A DNA stretch of 64,000 nt from Pelagibacteraceae bacterium AG-337-G04 (GCA_003282205.1 QBZW01000005.1:1-64000); one strand, 5' to 3'; shown: positions 20,504 to 29,124, numbered from the stretch's first letter. Notes: generated by a model not told the origin, from the letters alone. Translations and numbers: made by a program.

Positions 20504-21336
20504 ATCTCTAATTTTAAATCCAAAGCTTGAATACTATGTGTTAACTCTCCTACTGATATTCTATCAACGTTTGTTGCAGCTATTTTTTTTACATTTTTTA
20601 AAGTTATTCCTCCAGAGGCTTCAGTCTCATATTTCCCTTTTGCATATTTAATAGCTACTTCAAGATTTTTTGGACTCATATTATCAAATAGAACTGTATT
20701 AAAATTAAGTCCATAAATTTTCTTAAATTGTTTCAATGTTTCAACTTCGACAGTAATTTTTCTTTTTTTTTTATTTTTAATTGCTTTTTTCACTATTTCT
20801 TCGAATTTCTTTGATGAGGCTAGATGATTATCTTTAATTAAAAATTCATCACTTAAATTAAATCTGTGGTTTGTCCCACCTCCTAGTTTTATAGCATATT
20901 TTTGAATAACTCTTAGATTGGGAATTGTTTTTCTAGTGCAACAAATTTTTGTTTTCTTACCTACCTTTTTTACAAATTTATTGGTTTTAGTTGCAATACC
21001 TGAGATATGTGAGAGAAAATTCAGAGCAACTCTTTCCCCAATTAAAATGCTTTTAATTTTACCTTCAATTTCTGCAACTATAGAACCTTTATTTATTTTA
21101 GATCCTTCTTTTTTCTTTGTATGAAATTTAATATTTCGATCTAATAAATTAAAAGTTTGTTTAGCAAATTCTAATCCACCAATAATACCTTTTTCATTGC
21201 TAATTAGTTTAACTTTTGAAATTAAATTATTATTTAATAGATTTGTTGTAATATCTCCTGAAGGATATAGATCTTCATTAAGAGCTAACTTACAAGTTGA
21301 TCGGATAAAATCTTTACTTAATTGTATTTTTGGCAC
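20500..21336 (-). CDS. nadC: Nicotinate-nucleotide pyrophosphorylase (quinolinate phosphoribosyltransferase)
   Basis: NadC converts quinolinate and PRPP to nicotinate mononucleotide. The 278-aa protein shows EDLYPSGDITTN, the active-site CTRKTIPNLRVIQKYA segment, GGGTNHRFNLSDEFLIKDNH, and the C-terminal EASGGITL. It lies five bases downstream of nadA on the same strand, so the two form the tail of NAD de novo synthesis. No nadB is present in the window. Its 3' end overlaps convergent ppdK by four bases. Confidence 0.96.
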   Translation of the reverse strand: MPKIQLSKDFIRSTCKLALNEDLYPSGDITTNLLNNNLISKVKLISNEKGIIGGLEFAKQTFNLLDRNIKFHTKKKEGSKINKGSIVAEIEGKIKSILIGERVALNFLSHISGIATKTNKFVKKVGKKTKICCTRKTIPNLRVIQKYAIKLGGGTNHRFNLSDEFLIKDNHLASSKKFEEIVKKAIKNKKKRKITVEVETLKQFKKIYGLNFNTVLFDNMSPKNLEVAIKYAKGKYETEASGGITLKNVKKIAATNVDRISVGELTHSIQALDLKLEI

Positions 21337-21341
21337 AGAAT

Positions 21342-22331
21342 TTATCTGCCTATTTCAACCATTCTCTCTACTGATTTCCTTGCTTTCTCAATTGTTTTGT
21401 GGTCCATTATTAATTCATTTGTTTCATTTTCTAAACAATCAAGTATTTTTGGCAGTGTAATCCTTTTCATGTGAGGACATAAGTTACAGGGCCTAATAAA
21501 TTCTACATTAGGATTGTCAATTTGAACATTATCACTCATTGAGCATTCTGTAACCATCATAACTTTTTCGGGCTGATTATCTTTCACATATTTGATCATA
21601 CCACTTGTTGAGCCTGCAAAATCACTGGCCTTTATGACGTCAGGGGGACATTCAGGATGAGCAATAATTTTGATTCCAGGATTATTTTTTCTTATTTCAT
21701 TAATCTCTTCATCATTAAATTGTTCATGAACTTCACAAGTACCTTTCCATGAAATAATTTCTACATCAGTCTGAGATGCAACATATTTTGCCAAATAATC
21801 ATCTGGTAAGAAAATTACTTTTTTTACACCTAAAGAGTTTACAATTTTAACTGCATTTGCTGATGTACAACAAACGTCAGTTTCAGCCTTAACATCTGCA
21901 GAAGTGTTAACGTATGAAACAACAGGAACACCAGGATATTGTTTTTTTAAGTTTCTTACATCTTCACCAGTTATAGATGAGGATAAAGAGCAACCAGCAT
22001 TCATATCTGGCAGTAAAACTTTTTTATCTGGACTCATTAGTTTGGCAGTCTCCGCCATAAAATGTACACCACACATAATAATTATATTGGCCTTTGTTTT
22101 TGCAGCTTCAATTGCTAGGGCTAACGAGTCTGCTGAAAAATCAGATATACCATGATATATTTCAGGAGTTTGGTAATTATGAGCAAGAATTACTGCGTTC
22201 TTCTCTTTTTTAAGTTTATTTATTTTATAAATGTAAGGTGCATGAGTGGCCCACTCTATTTCAGGAATAGATTTAGAAACCTTTTGATAAATAGGATCTG
22301 TTGCAATTTTAACCTCAGTTGTGAATTCCAT
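21342..22331 (-). CDS. nadA: Quinolinate synthase
   Basis: NadA is a 4Fe-4S enzyme that condenses iminoaspartate with dihydroxyacetone phosphate to quinolinate. The 329-aa protein carries the substrate segment AHNYQTPEIYHGISDFSADS and three conserved cysteine regions: MCGVHFMAETAK, CEVHEQF/HPECPPDV and CNLCPHMKRITL. The CNLCPHMK motif is characteristic. It leads nadA-nadC. The region upstream (22332-22389) also carries the tRNA-Leu promoter on the other strand. Confidence 0.96.
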   Translation of the reverse strand: MEFTTEVKIATDPIYQKVSKSIPEIEWATHAPYIYKINKLKKEKNAVILAHNYQTPEIYHGISDFSADSLALAIEAAKTKANIIIMCGVHFMAETAKLMSPDKKVLLPDMNAGCSLSSSITGEDVRNLKKQYPGVPVVSYVNTSADVKAETDVCCTSANAVKIVNSLGVKKVIFLPDDYLAKYVASQTDVEIISWKGTCEVHEQFNDEEINEIRKNNPGIKIIAHPECPPDVIKASDFAGSTSGMIKYVKDNQPEKVMMVTECSMSDNVQIDNPNVEFIRPCNLCPHMKRITLPKILDCLENETNELIMDHKTIEKARKSVERMVEIGR

Positions 22332-22348
22332 AATAAAAACTTATCAAC

Positions 22349-22377
22349 TTGAAATAGAATTGTCATTCATTTAATCT
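22349..22377 (+). promoter_or_regulatory. Predicted promoter for tRNA-Leu
   Basis: TTGAAA and TAATCT are spaced 17 bases apart and end 12 bases before the tRNA-Leu gene. The location fits a stable-RNA promoter; the -10 element is only a partial match. Confidence 0.4.
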
Positions 22378-22389
22378 GACGCATGATTT

Positions 22390-22475
22390 GCGGCCATGCT
22401 GAAATCGGTAGACAGGCACGGTTGAGGGCCGTGTGAGCCTAGCTCATGAGAGTTCGATTCTCTCTGGCCGCACCA
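22390..22475 (+). tRNA. tRNA-Leu (anticodon GAG)
   Basis: This is an 86-base class II tRNA. The acceptor GCGGCCA pairs with TGGCCGC, the anticodon stem CACGG/CCGTG encloses loop TTGAGGG (anticodon GAG, reading CUU/CUC), and a variable arm follows (GAGCCTAGCTC region). The T loop TTCGATT is normal and CCA is encoded. It lies just past the 3' end of the tmRNA gene, which runs on the opposite strand. Confidence 0.97.
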
Positions 22476-22493
22476 TTAATTAATATAATATAT

Positions 22494-22525
22494 AAAAAAA
22501 GGGGCGTTCTGTTGCCAGGTGCCCC
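22494..22525 (-). terminator. Terminator / 3' hairpin of tmRNA
   Basis: On the minus strand GGGGC (22525-22521) pairs with GCCCC (22505-22501), with an inner CTG-GCAA-CAG pairing, and seven T follow. This ends the coding piece of the two-piece tmRNA. The hairpin may double as the mature 3' end of that piece and as an intrinsic terminator. Confidence 0.7.
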
Positions 22526-22758
22526 AAACCCCGTAACTTAGTTAGTAAACTAATTAAGCTGCAAGTGCGTAACTTTCGTTAGCATTTATAAATTAGCCCA
22601 TCACGGCGGAACAATACCGAACGAAAGAACAACTTTTAGACACCCGTCGATCCTAATTCACCCCCTTAAGTTGTAAATGGTGGAGGTGGTGGGTACTGCC
22701 CCCACGTCCGTAATGGTTATTACGAAATTCGTTTATCGTCATAGTTGGAAAACCAACA
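22501..22758 (-). ncRNA. ssrA: Two-piece (circularly permuted) tmRNA
   Basis: tmRNA rescues stalled ribosomes by trans-translation. On the minus strand the order is permuted. The acceptor piece comes first (hairpin at 22757-22744, T arm, CACCTCC, A, CCA ending at 22678), then a 12-base spacer. The coding piece begins GGGGGTG at 22665 and continues into GGATCGACGGG, a hallmark of tmRNA 5' ends. GGGGGUG pairs with CACCUCC and gives G3-U70, the alanine identity pair. The tag frame and the CACCTGGCAACAG segment at the 3' end match alphaproteobacterial tmRNA. The T loop is GGCAGTA, lacking the usual TTC. Boundaries are approximate at the 5' end. Confidence 0.93.
22554..22583 (-). other. tmRNA tag reading frame (ANESYALAA, stop)
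   Basis: Codons GCT AAC GAA AGT TAC GCA CTT GCA GCT TAA follow the first pseudoknot region and encode ANESYALAA. With the alanine carried by tmRNA the tag would be AANESYALAA. The YALAA ending is the one recognised by ClpXP/SspB-type systems in E. coli. It is shorter than the Caulobacter tag. Confidence 0.9.
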
Positions 22759-22763
22759 CTATT

Positions 22764-22791
22764 AATATAAAACCAATTTAAAGAGATTCAA
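22764..22791 (-). promoter_or_regulatory. ssrA: Predicted tmRNA promoter
   Basis: On the minus strand TTGAAT (22791-22786) and TATATT (22769-22764) are spaced 16 bases, placing the start at about 22757, exactly where the first hairpin of the acceptor piece begins. It lies in the 44 bases between ssrA and the divergent thyX start. Confidence 0.6.
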
Positions 22792-22801
22792 TAATTTATT
22801 C

Positions 22802-23749
22802 ATGAAACTTACAAAAGAACAAATAAACGACATAAAAGATCAACAATCCCAAGAAAATGTAACTAAAAGAGTTACTGCTCCTGAATTAGAAAAAATATTA
22901 TATGAAGCGATTCCAGCTTTAGATCACGGCTTTATAAGAGTTATTGATTATATGGGAGATGATAGCTCAATTGTTCAGTCTGCTAGAGTTTCATATGGCA
23001 AAGGAACTAAACAAGTTTCAACAGATAGCGGTCTAATAAAATATCTAATGCGTCATTGGCATAGTACTCCATTCGAAATGTGTGAAATTAAATATCATGT
23101 AAAATTACCAATATTTATAGCAAGACAATGGATTAGACATCGTACAGCAAACGTCAATGAATACTCTGCAAGATATTCAATTTTAGATAAAGAATTTTAT
23201 TTACCTGATCCAAAAAATTTAGCAGCTCAATCAATTGCAAACAGACAAGGTAGAGGTGATGTGATTGAAGGAGAGCAGGCAAAGGAAGTTTTAGAACTTT
23301 TAAAAAATGATGCTGAAAGAACATATGATAGTTATGAAACAATGCTTAATCAAAAATTTGACGGGTCTACAATTGATGAAAATAAAAAAGGATTAGCTAG
23401 GGAATTAGCAAGAATGAATTTAACTTTAAATACTTATACTCAGTGGTATTGGAAAACAGACTTATTAAATCTAATGAATTTTTTAAGATTACGTGCTGAC
23501 CATCATGCTCAATATGAAATTAGAGTTTATGCGGACATAATGTTAGATACATTAAAAAGATGGGTTCCAATTACATATGATGCCTTTATGGACTATAGAG
23601 TAGGTGGTACAGAAGTCTCTGCTAAAGGAAAAATAATTATACAAAAATTGTTGAAAGGTGAGGAAATAAATTTAGAACAATCTGGACTTTCAAAAAGAGA
23701 GTGGAAAGAGCTTATGGAAGCTTTTGAAATTACAAATAAGATTGTTTAA
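22802..23749 (+). CDS. thyX: Flavin-dependent thymidylate synthase
   Basis: ThyX makes dTMP from dUMP using methylene-THF and FADH2/NADPH. The 315-aa protein has the diagnostic ThyX motif [14 protein letters not shown] at residues 112-125, preceded by [24 protein letters not shown] and followed by a C-terminal [20 protein letters not shown] segment that binds FAD/dUMP. It is longer than the roughly 230-aa minimal forms because of an N-terminal extension of about 40 residues and a C-terminal tail, as in other alphaproteobacteria. Its 3' end overlaps the convergent Mrp gene by 20 bases. Confidence 0.97.
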   Translation: MKLTKEQINDIKDQQSQENVTKRVTAPELEKILYEAIPALDHGFIRVIDYMGDDSSIVQSARVSYGKGTKQVSTDSGLIKYLMRHWHSTPFEMCEIKYHVKLPIFIARQWIRHRTANVNEYSARYSILDKEFYLPDPKNLAAQSIANRQGRGDVIEGEQAKEVLELLKNDAERTYDSYETMLNQKFDGSTIDENKKGLARELARMNLTLNTYTQWYWKTDLLNLMNFLRLRADHHAQYEIRVYADIMLDTLKRWVPITYDAFMDYRVGGTEVSAKGKIIIQKLLKGEEINLEQSGLSKREWKELMEAFEITNKIV

Positions 23750-24563
23750 TTTCCTCAGCAAATTTTAAATAAATTTTTGTAATTTCATGATCTGGGTCTT
23801 TTTCGACAATAGGAATTCCCATATCACCATATTTTCCAATGTCAGGATTTATTGGTATTTGTCCTAAAAATTTTTTCTCAAATTCTTTTGCTGTTCTTTC
23901 AACACCATCCTCTCCAAAAATTGCGTATTTTTTTCCATCATCACCAATAAAATGACTCATATTGTCAATTAATCCAATAATATTTACTTTTAATTTTTCA
24001 AACATTCTAATTCCTCTTTTTACATCTTGAAGCGCTATTTCCTGAGGAGTTGATACTATAATTGCGCCATCTACACTAATTTCTTGAGCAAATGTTAGTT
24101 GAGTGTCTCCTGTACCAGGAGGCATATCAACAATAATGAAGTCTAATTCTTTCCAACCAACTTTTTGGGTAAAAGTTTTAATAGCACTTGTTACCATTGG
24201 TCCTCTCCAGATCATTGGTGTTTGCTCGTCTGTCAGGAAACCAATAGACATACATTGAATGTCATACTTTATAATTGGTTTCAATGTTTGCCCATCGCTG
24301 TCAGGCTTCGCGTTTATAGAGAATAGTTTAGGCAAAGATGGACCATAAATATCAGCATCTAAAATTCCAACTTTGCATCCAACTTTTTTTAAGGCTAAAG
24401 CTAAATTTGTTGCAAAAGTTGATTTTCCAACTCCACCTTTTGCACTAGATATCGCAATTGTAAATTTAGTTCCTGGAATTGGGTTTCTTTTGAAGGATTT
24501 TGGCTCAGTTTTTGCCCTCATTGTGTCACTAAGACCTACTTTTTTATCACTCATAAAATACAC
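23730..24563 (-). CDS. apbC: Mrp/ApbC-family iron-sulfur cluster carrier ATPase
   Basis: Mrp/NBP35 proteins are P-loop ATPases that carry 4Fe-4S clusters to apo-proteins. The 277-aa protein has the deviant Walker [18 protein letters not shown] (KGGVGKST at residues 42-49), [12 protein letters not shown], and the switch segment [12 protein letters not shown]. It lacks the N-terminal DUF59 domain of longer Mrp proteins. The cluster-binding CxxC usually found near the C terminus is not apparent, which is a point to check. The start may be the ATG at 24563 or 24554. Convergent with thyX and divergent from hflK. Confidence 0.85.
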   Translation of the reverse strand: MYFMSDKKVGLSDTMRAKTEPKSFKRNPIPGTKFTIAISSAKGGVGKSTFATNLALALKKVGCKVGILDADIYGPSLPKLFSINAKPDSDGQTLKPIIKYDIQCMSIGFLTDEQTPMIWRGPMVTSAIKTFTQKVGWKELDFIIVDMPPGTGDTQLTFAQEISVDGAIIVSTPQEIALQDVKRGIRMFEKLKVNIIGLIDNMSHFIGDDGKKYAIFGEDGVERTAKEFEKKFLGQIPINPDIGKYGDMGIPIVEKDPDHEITKIYLKFAEEIKQSYL

Positions 24564-24585
24564 TTATCTTGTTTTTGAACATAAA

Positions 24586-24603
24586 GACACTATATAGAGT
24601 GTC
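24586..24603. promoter_or_regulatory. Inverted repeat overlapping a possible -10 box before hflK
   Basis: GACACT and AGTGTC flank ATATAG, giving an 18-base inverted repeat that ends three bases before the hflK ATG and covers a possible -10 (TATATA), which has TTGTTT 16 bases upstream. It could be an operator or a short leader hairpin. No regulator can be named. Confidence 0.35.
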
Positions 24604-24606
24604 ATA

Positions 24607-25704
24607 ATGACAATTTACAAAAATCAAAGTCCATGGGGCAGTCCTCCAGGTGGAGGAGGTAGCGGAAATGGTGGAGGTTTCAGAAGAGGCCCAACACCTC
24701 CTAATTTAGATGAGGCAATAAAAAAATTACAGGATACTATAAATAAATTTACTGGAAGTGGCACAGGCGGCAAAAAACCAATTATACTTGGCTTGATCAT
24801 CTTAGTTGTAATTTGGGCATTAAGTGGTTTGTATAGAGTTTTACCTGATGAACAGGGTGTGGTCTTAAGATTTGGAAAGTTTGTAAATACTACTCAACCA
24901 GGATTAAATTATCATTTTCCATTCCCAATAGAAAGCGTGTTAACTCCGAAAGTCACAAAAGTAAACAGAATGGACATCGGTTTTAGATCAGAGAGAGATA
25001 GTGGATTTGGTCAAGGTGGTGGTGTTGCGGATGTTCCAGAAGAAAGCTTGATGCTAACTGGTGATGAAAATATAGTTAACATAGATTTTTCAGTATTTTG
25101 GGTTATAAAAGATGCAGGTAACTTTCTTTTTAAAATCCAAGATCCAGAAGGAACAGTAAAAGCTGCAGCAGAAACTGCTATGAGAGAAGTTATAGCAAGA
25201 TCTGATATTCAACCAATTTTGACAGAGGGAAGAGCGGTCATTGAGAGAGATACTCAAGATATAATTCAAGGAATACTTGATGAATATGAAAGTGGTGTAC
25301 AAATAACACAAGTACAAACTCAAAAAGCTGACCCACCAGACCAAGTAATTGATGCTTTTAGAGATGTACAAGCTGCAAGAGCTGATATGGAAAGGTCAAA
25401 GAACGAGGCAGAAGCTTATGCAAATGATGTAATACCAAGAGCTCGAGGAGAAGCTGCAAAAATTTTACAAGCTGCTGAAGCTTATAAAAAAGAAGTTGTT
25501 GCAAAGGCTGAAGGTGAAGCTAGTAGATTTTTATCAATTTACACTGAGTATGCTAAAGCTAAAGAGGTGACTCAAGAAAGAATGTATTTAGAGACGATGG
25601 AGCAGGTTCTTGCTGATATTAATAAAATTATAATTGATAAAGACTCAGGATCTGGCGTTGTACCATATCTTCCATTACAAGAATTAAAATCAGGGACAAA
25701 TTAA
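24607..25704 (+). CDS. hflK: HflK, membrane protease regulator (band 7/SPFH)
   Basis: HflK forms with HflC a large membrane complex around FtsH and modulates its proteolysis. The 365-aa protein has the typical Gly-rich, Pro-containing N terminus (residues 5-30), one membrane segment at about residues 59-77, then the band-7 domain beginning YRVLPDEQGVVLRFGKF and a long alanine/glutamate-rich coiled-coil with the family's PRARGEAAKILQAAEAYK. Its stop shares one base with the hflC start. Together with DUF2065 and degP this gives an envelope protein-quality operon. Confidence 0.96.
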   Translation: MTIYKNQSPWGSPPGGGGSGNGGGFRRGPTPPNLDEAIKKLQDTINKFTGSGTGGKKPIILGLIILVVIWALSGLYRVLPDEQGVVLRFGKFVNTTQPGLNYHFPFPIESVLTPKVTKVNRMDIGFRSERDSGFGQGGGVADVPEESLMLTGDENIVNIDFSVFWVIKDAGNFLFKIQDPEGTVKAAAETAMREVIARSDIQPILTEGRAVIERDTQDIIQGILDEYESGVQITQVQTQKADPPDQVIDAFRDVQAARADMERSKNEAEAYANDVIPRARGEAAKILQAAEAYKKEVVAKAEGEASRFLSIYTEYAKAKEVTQERMYLETMEQVLADINKIIIDKDSGSGVVPYLPLQELKSGTN

Positions 25705-26564
25705 TGAAAGCTGGAAAATTTATATTACCGATAATAATTTTAATAGGGGCAACTCTATTCTTCTCAATATTTATAGTGAAAGAGGTTAACCAAGCGATAG
25801 TTTTACAATTTGGTGATCCAAAAAGAATAATTTTGAAGCCAGGTTTAAACTTTAAGCTACCTTTCATTCAAAATGTGGTGTTTTTAGATAAAAGAGTTTT
25901 AAATTTAGATACTCCTCCAGAGGAAGTCATTGCATCTGATCAAAAACGTCTAATAGTTGATGCATTTGCAAGATTTCAAATTATTGATCCATTAAAATTT
26001 TATATTTCTGTAGGAAACGAAAGAGTTGCGAGATCAAGATTAGCAACAATTATTAATTCAAGAATAAGAAATGTATTAGGACAACAAAAACTTCAAACAT
26101 TATTATCTGAAGATAGATCAAAGCAAATGTCTTTAATTCAACAAGGTGTTAACAATGAAGCTGAAAATTTTGGTATTAAGATAGTTGATGTAAGAATTAA
26201 AAGAGCTGATTTACCTCAAGCAAACAGTGATGCAATTTTTAGAAGAATGCAAACTGAAAGGGAGAGAGAAGCTAAAGAGTTTAGAGCAAAAGGTGCAGAA
26301 ATGGCTGTAACAATTACATCAACAGCCGATAAGGAAGTCACAGTTATCTTAGCCGACGCGCAAAAAAAATCTGAAATTATGAAAGGGGAAGGTGATGGTC
26401 AAAAAAATAAAATTTTTGCAAATGCATTCGGACAGGACCCTGAATTTTTCGGATTTTATAGAGCAATGCAAGCTTACCAAAAATCTTTAATCGGTGGAGA
26501 AACGTCAATGATATTATCTCCAGACAGTGAATTTTTTAAATTTTTTGGTAATAAAGAAAAATAA
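25704..26564 (+). CDS. hflC: HflC, membrane protease regulator (band 7/SPFH)
   Basis: HflC is the partner of HflK in the FtsH-associated periplasmic cage. The 286-aa protein has an N-terminal membrane anchor (residues 5-24), the VVFLDKRVLNLDTPPEEV band-7 segment, a helical region with RMQTEREREAKEFRAKG, and the C-terminal YRAMQAYQKSL. All these are conserved in HflC. It follows hflK without a gap, and 14 bases separate it from the small DUF2065 gene. Confidence 0.96.
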   Translation: MKAGKFILPIIILIGATLFFSIFIVKEVNQAIVLQFGDPKRIILKPGLNFKLPFIQNVVFLDKRVLNLDTPPEEVIASDQKRLIVDAFARFQIIDPLKFYISVGNERVARSRLATIINSRIRNVLGQQKLQTLLSEDRSKQMSLIQQGVNNEAENFGIKIVDVRIKRADLPQANSDAIFRRMQTEREREAKEFRAKGAEMAVTITSTADKEVTVILADAQKKSEIMKGEGDGQKNKIFANAFGQDPEFFGFYRAMQAYQKSLIGGETSMILSPDSEFFKFFGNKEK

Positions 26565-26578
26565 CAATTTAAGTTAAA

Positions 26579-26764
26579 ATGAAAGAATTGATCATAGCAT
26601 TTGGTCTTTTCTTATTTATTGAAGGTTTTTTATATGCCTTATTTCCATCAAAAATGAAAAATATGTTAAAAAAGCTTGACGCTGTAGCTGATAAACAACT
26701 AAGAGCAGGTGGATTAGTATTTACAATTATAGGATTTATAATTATTTGGTATTTTAAGTCATGA
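26579..26764 (+). CDS. Small membrane protein, DUF2065 (YjeT-like)
   Basis: This is a 61-aa protein with two hydrophobic segments (about residues 3-20 and 43-58) around a basic middle, LFPSKMKNMLKKLDAVADKQLRAGGL. The pattern and the position directly after hflKC match DUF2065/YjeT. In E. coli yjeT lies downstream of hflC. Function unknown; position suggests a link to membrane proteolysis. Its stop overlaps the degP ATG. Confidence 0.8.
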   Translation: MKELIIAFGLFLFIEGFLYALFPSKMKNMLKKLDAVADKQLRAGGLVFTIIGFIIIWYFKS

Positions 26765-28158
26765 AAAATATTTACAAAATTTTATCAATATTAATAATTT
26801 CAGTAAGTTATTTTTCAATTTCTAAAGCTCAGGAAATTCCATCATCATTTGCAGATTTGGCAGAGAAATTAATGCCATCAGTTGTGAATATTTCAACGAC
26901 TACAACTGTTACAACCAGATCAAACCCTTTGCCATTTGAATTTCCTCCGGGCTCACCATTTGAAGATATGTTTGGTTCTCCTCAACAAAGACAAACTAAC
27001 GCGTTAGGATCAGGTTTTATAATTAGTGAAGAGGGAATTGTAATAACAAACAATCATGTTATTCAAGGAGCTTCAGATATATTTGTTAGAGTAAACGGAG
27101 ATCAAGATTATAAAGCTGAGGTGCTTGGTGCTGATGCAGGTATGGATATCGCAGTATTAAAAATAGAGTCTGACAAAAGTTTCAAGCCAGTAAAATTTGG
27201 TAACTCAGATAAGGCCAGAATCGGAGATTGGGTTATTGCAATAGGCAATCCATTTGGTCTTGGAGGTACTGTAACTGCAGGGATAATTTCTGCTAGAAAC
27301 AGAAGCATAGGACTTTCAAGATATGAAGATTATATTCAAACTGACGCTTCAATAAACCAAGGAAATTCTGGAGGACCATTATTTAATATGAATGGAGATG
27401 TCATTGGAATTAATACAGCTATACTTGGCCAGTCTGGATCAATTGGAATAGGCTTTGCAATACCATCTAATAGCGCTCAGAAAGTTATTGATCAATTAAT
27501 TGAATTTGGAGAAACAAAAAGAGGATGGCTTGGTGTAAGAATTCAAGTAGTTGATCAAGGAATAGCAGATGCAGAAAAGCTTGACAAACCTAGAGGTGCT
27601 TTGGTTGCTAGTGTTGCTGATAATAGTCCATCGGATAAAGGAGGAATTAAACCGGGCGATATAATTTTAGAGTTTGATGGAAAACCAATTAATGAAATGA
27701 AGGAACTTCCAAAAATTGTAGCTGAAACAGATGTTGGAAAAAAAGTAATTGTTAAAGTTTGGAGAAATAAACGAGAAATTACAAAAGAAATAATTCTTGG
27801 CAGATTAGAAACATCCGAGGACTTTAAAGCACAAAAACCTGTAATTGAAAAACCAAAGGTCAAGAGAATTGAAGGTCTAAAAATTGATGTTCGTTTATTA
27901 AGTAAAGATGATATTGAGTCTAGAAATCTTCCAAAGAGCACAAGTGGAGTAGTGATTACAAAAATAGATAAAGATAGTCCCATTAATTATCTACAAGTAA
28001 ATAATGTTATCGTAGAGGCGAACAGAAAAAAAATTAATACAATAGGTGATCTTGATAATGTGGTAAAATTGAAATTACGAAGTGATGAAAATAACTTACT
28101 AATTGCAATATATAATAACCAAAACCAAAGAACATATATTGGTGTTAAATTAAAATAA
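26761..28158 (+). CDS. degP: Periplasmic serine protease DegP/DegQ (HtrA family)
   Basis: This is a periplasmic protease/chaperone that removes misfolded envelope proteins. The 465-aa protein has a signal peptide ending near SKAQ (residue 24), a trypsin-like domain with catalytic His99 (TNNHVIQG), Asp129 (GMDIAVLK) and Ser203 (GNSGGPL), and two PDZ domains from about residue 255 and 370. It overlaps the DUF2065 gene by four bases and closes the hflK-hflC-DUF2065-degP set. DegP, DegQ and MucD are not separable here. Confidence 0.95.
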   Translation: MKNIYKILSILIISVSYFSISKAQEIPSSFADLAEKLMPSVVNISTTTTVTTRSNPLPFEFPPGSPFEDMFGSPQQRQTNALGSGFIISEEGIVITNNHVIQGASDIFVRVNGDQDYKAEVLGADAGMDIAVLKIESDKSFKPVKFGNSDKARIGDWVIAIGNPFGLGGTVTAGIISARNRSIGLSRYEDYIQTDASINQGNSGGPLFNMNGDVIGINTAILGQSGSIGIGFAIPSNSAQKVIDQLIEFGETKRGWLGVRIQVVDQGIADAEKLDKPRGALVASVADNSPSDKGGIKPGDIILEFDGKPINEMKELPKIVAETDVGKKVIVKVWRNKREITKEIILGRLETSEDFKAQKPVIEKPKVKRIEGLKIDVRLLSKDDIESRNLPKSTSGVVITKIDKDSPINYLQVNNVIVEANRKKINTIGDLDNVVKLKLRSDENNLLIAIYNNQNQRTYIGVKLK

Positions 28159-28162
28159 ATAA

Positions 28163-29071
28163 ATGGACCTTAAGTCCAAAATAATATTAATTTCAGGTCC
28201 CACAGCATCAGACAAATCAAAATTTGCATTAAAAATTGCTAAAAAATTAAACGGGGAAATAATTAATGCGGATAGTATGCAGGTTTATAAAGAGCTAAAG
28301 ATATTGACTGCTCGACCTTCAAAAATTGATTTAAAAAAAATAGAACATCATTTATATGGTTTTAGATCTGTTAAAAAAGATTTTTCTTCTGGAGAATGGT
28401 TAAAGTTAGCAAAAAAAAATATAAAAAAAATTAGAGATAAAAATAAAATACCAGTTTTAGTTGGTGGTACTGGTCTTTATTTCAAAGCCCTGACGGATGG
28501 CTTGGTTAAAATCCCAAATATACCAATTCCTATTCGTAATAAAGTAAGACGAATGCAAAATAGTTTAGGTCAAAAAAAATTTTACTTAAAACTTTTAAAA
28601 AATGACTCATCAGTAAAAAATAGGATTGATCCCACTGATGTTCAAAGATCTATTAGAGCTTATGAAGTTATTTCATTTACAAAGAAATCAATTTTTGAAT
28701 GGTATAAAAAAACAAAACCATCTTTTCGAAATGATCAATTTATTAAAATTTATATTGATTATCCAAAAGATAAACTAATTAGTAAAATTTCTAAAAGAGT
28801 AGATCAAATGATGAAAAATGGAGCTATTCAAGAAGTTAAGGATTTTTTAAAGCTAAACTTGAAGAGTGATAGTAACATTTTCAAAGTTATTGGAATAAGT
28901 GAGATTAGAGATTTTATTGATAAAAAATCTTCAATAAATGACTTAAAACAAAATATTGTTATAAAAACCAGACAATACGCTAAAAGACAAAGAACTTGGT
29001 CTAGAGGTCAAATGAGAGATTGGCAAAAGTTTAATGCCGAAGCTCTTTCAAAATTCATAAAAAAATTATAA
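28163..29071 (+). CDS. miaA: tRNA dimethylallyltransferase (with altered Walker A)
   Basis: MiaA prenylates A37 of tRNAs that read UNN codons. The 302-aa protein has the family's NADSMQVYKELKILTARPSK, VGGTGLYFKALTDGL and C-terminal RQYAKRQRTWSRGQM motifs. The P-loop reads GPTASDKS, where the family has GPTASGKS or GPTASGKT: the glycine before the Lys is Asp17 (codon GAC, one base from GGC). The rest of the protein appears intact. It starts four bases after degP. Either a tolerated variant or a mutation or sequencing error. Confidence 0.92.
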   Translation: MDLKSKIILISGPTASDKSKFALKIAKKLNGEIINADSMQVYKELKILTARPSKIDLKKIEHHLYGFRSVKKDFSSGEWLKLAKKNIKKIRDKNKIPVLVGGTGLYFKALTDGLVKIPNIPIPIRNKVRRMQNSLGQKKFYLKLLKNDSSVKNRIDPTDVQRSIRAYEVISFTKKSIFEWYKKTKPSFRNDQFIKIYIDYPKDKLISKISKRVDQMMKNGAIQEVKDFLKLNLKSDSNIFKVIGISEIRDFIDKKSSINDLKQNIVIKTRQYAKRQRTWSRGQMRDWQKFNAEALSKFIKKL

Positions 29072-29124
29072 TTTATCTTCACAATAGCTTGACCAATGAG
29101 TACAACTTCAGCTAGATTGTCTGG

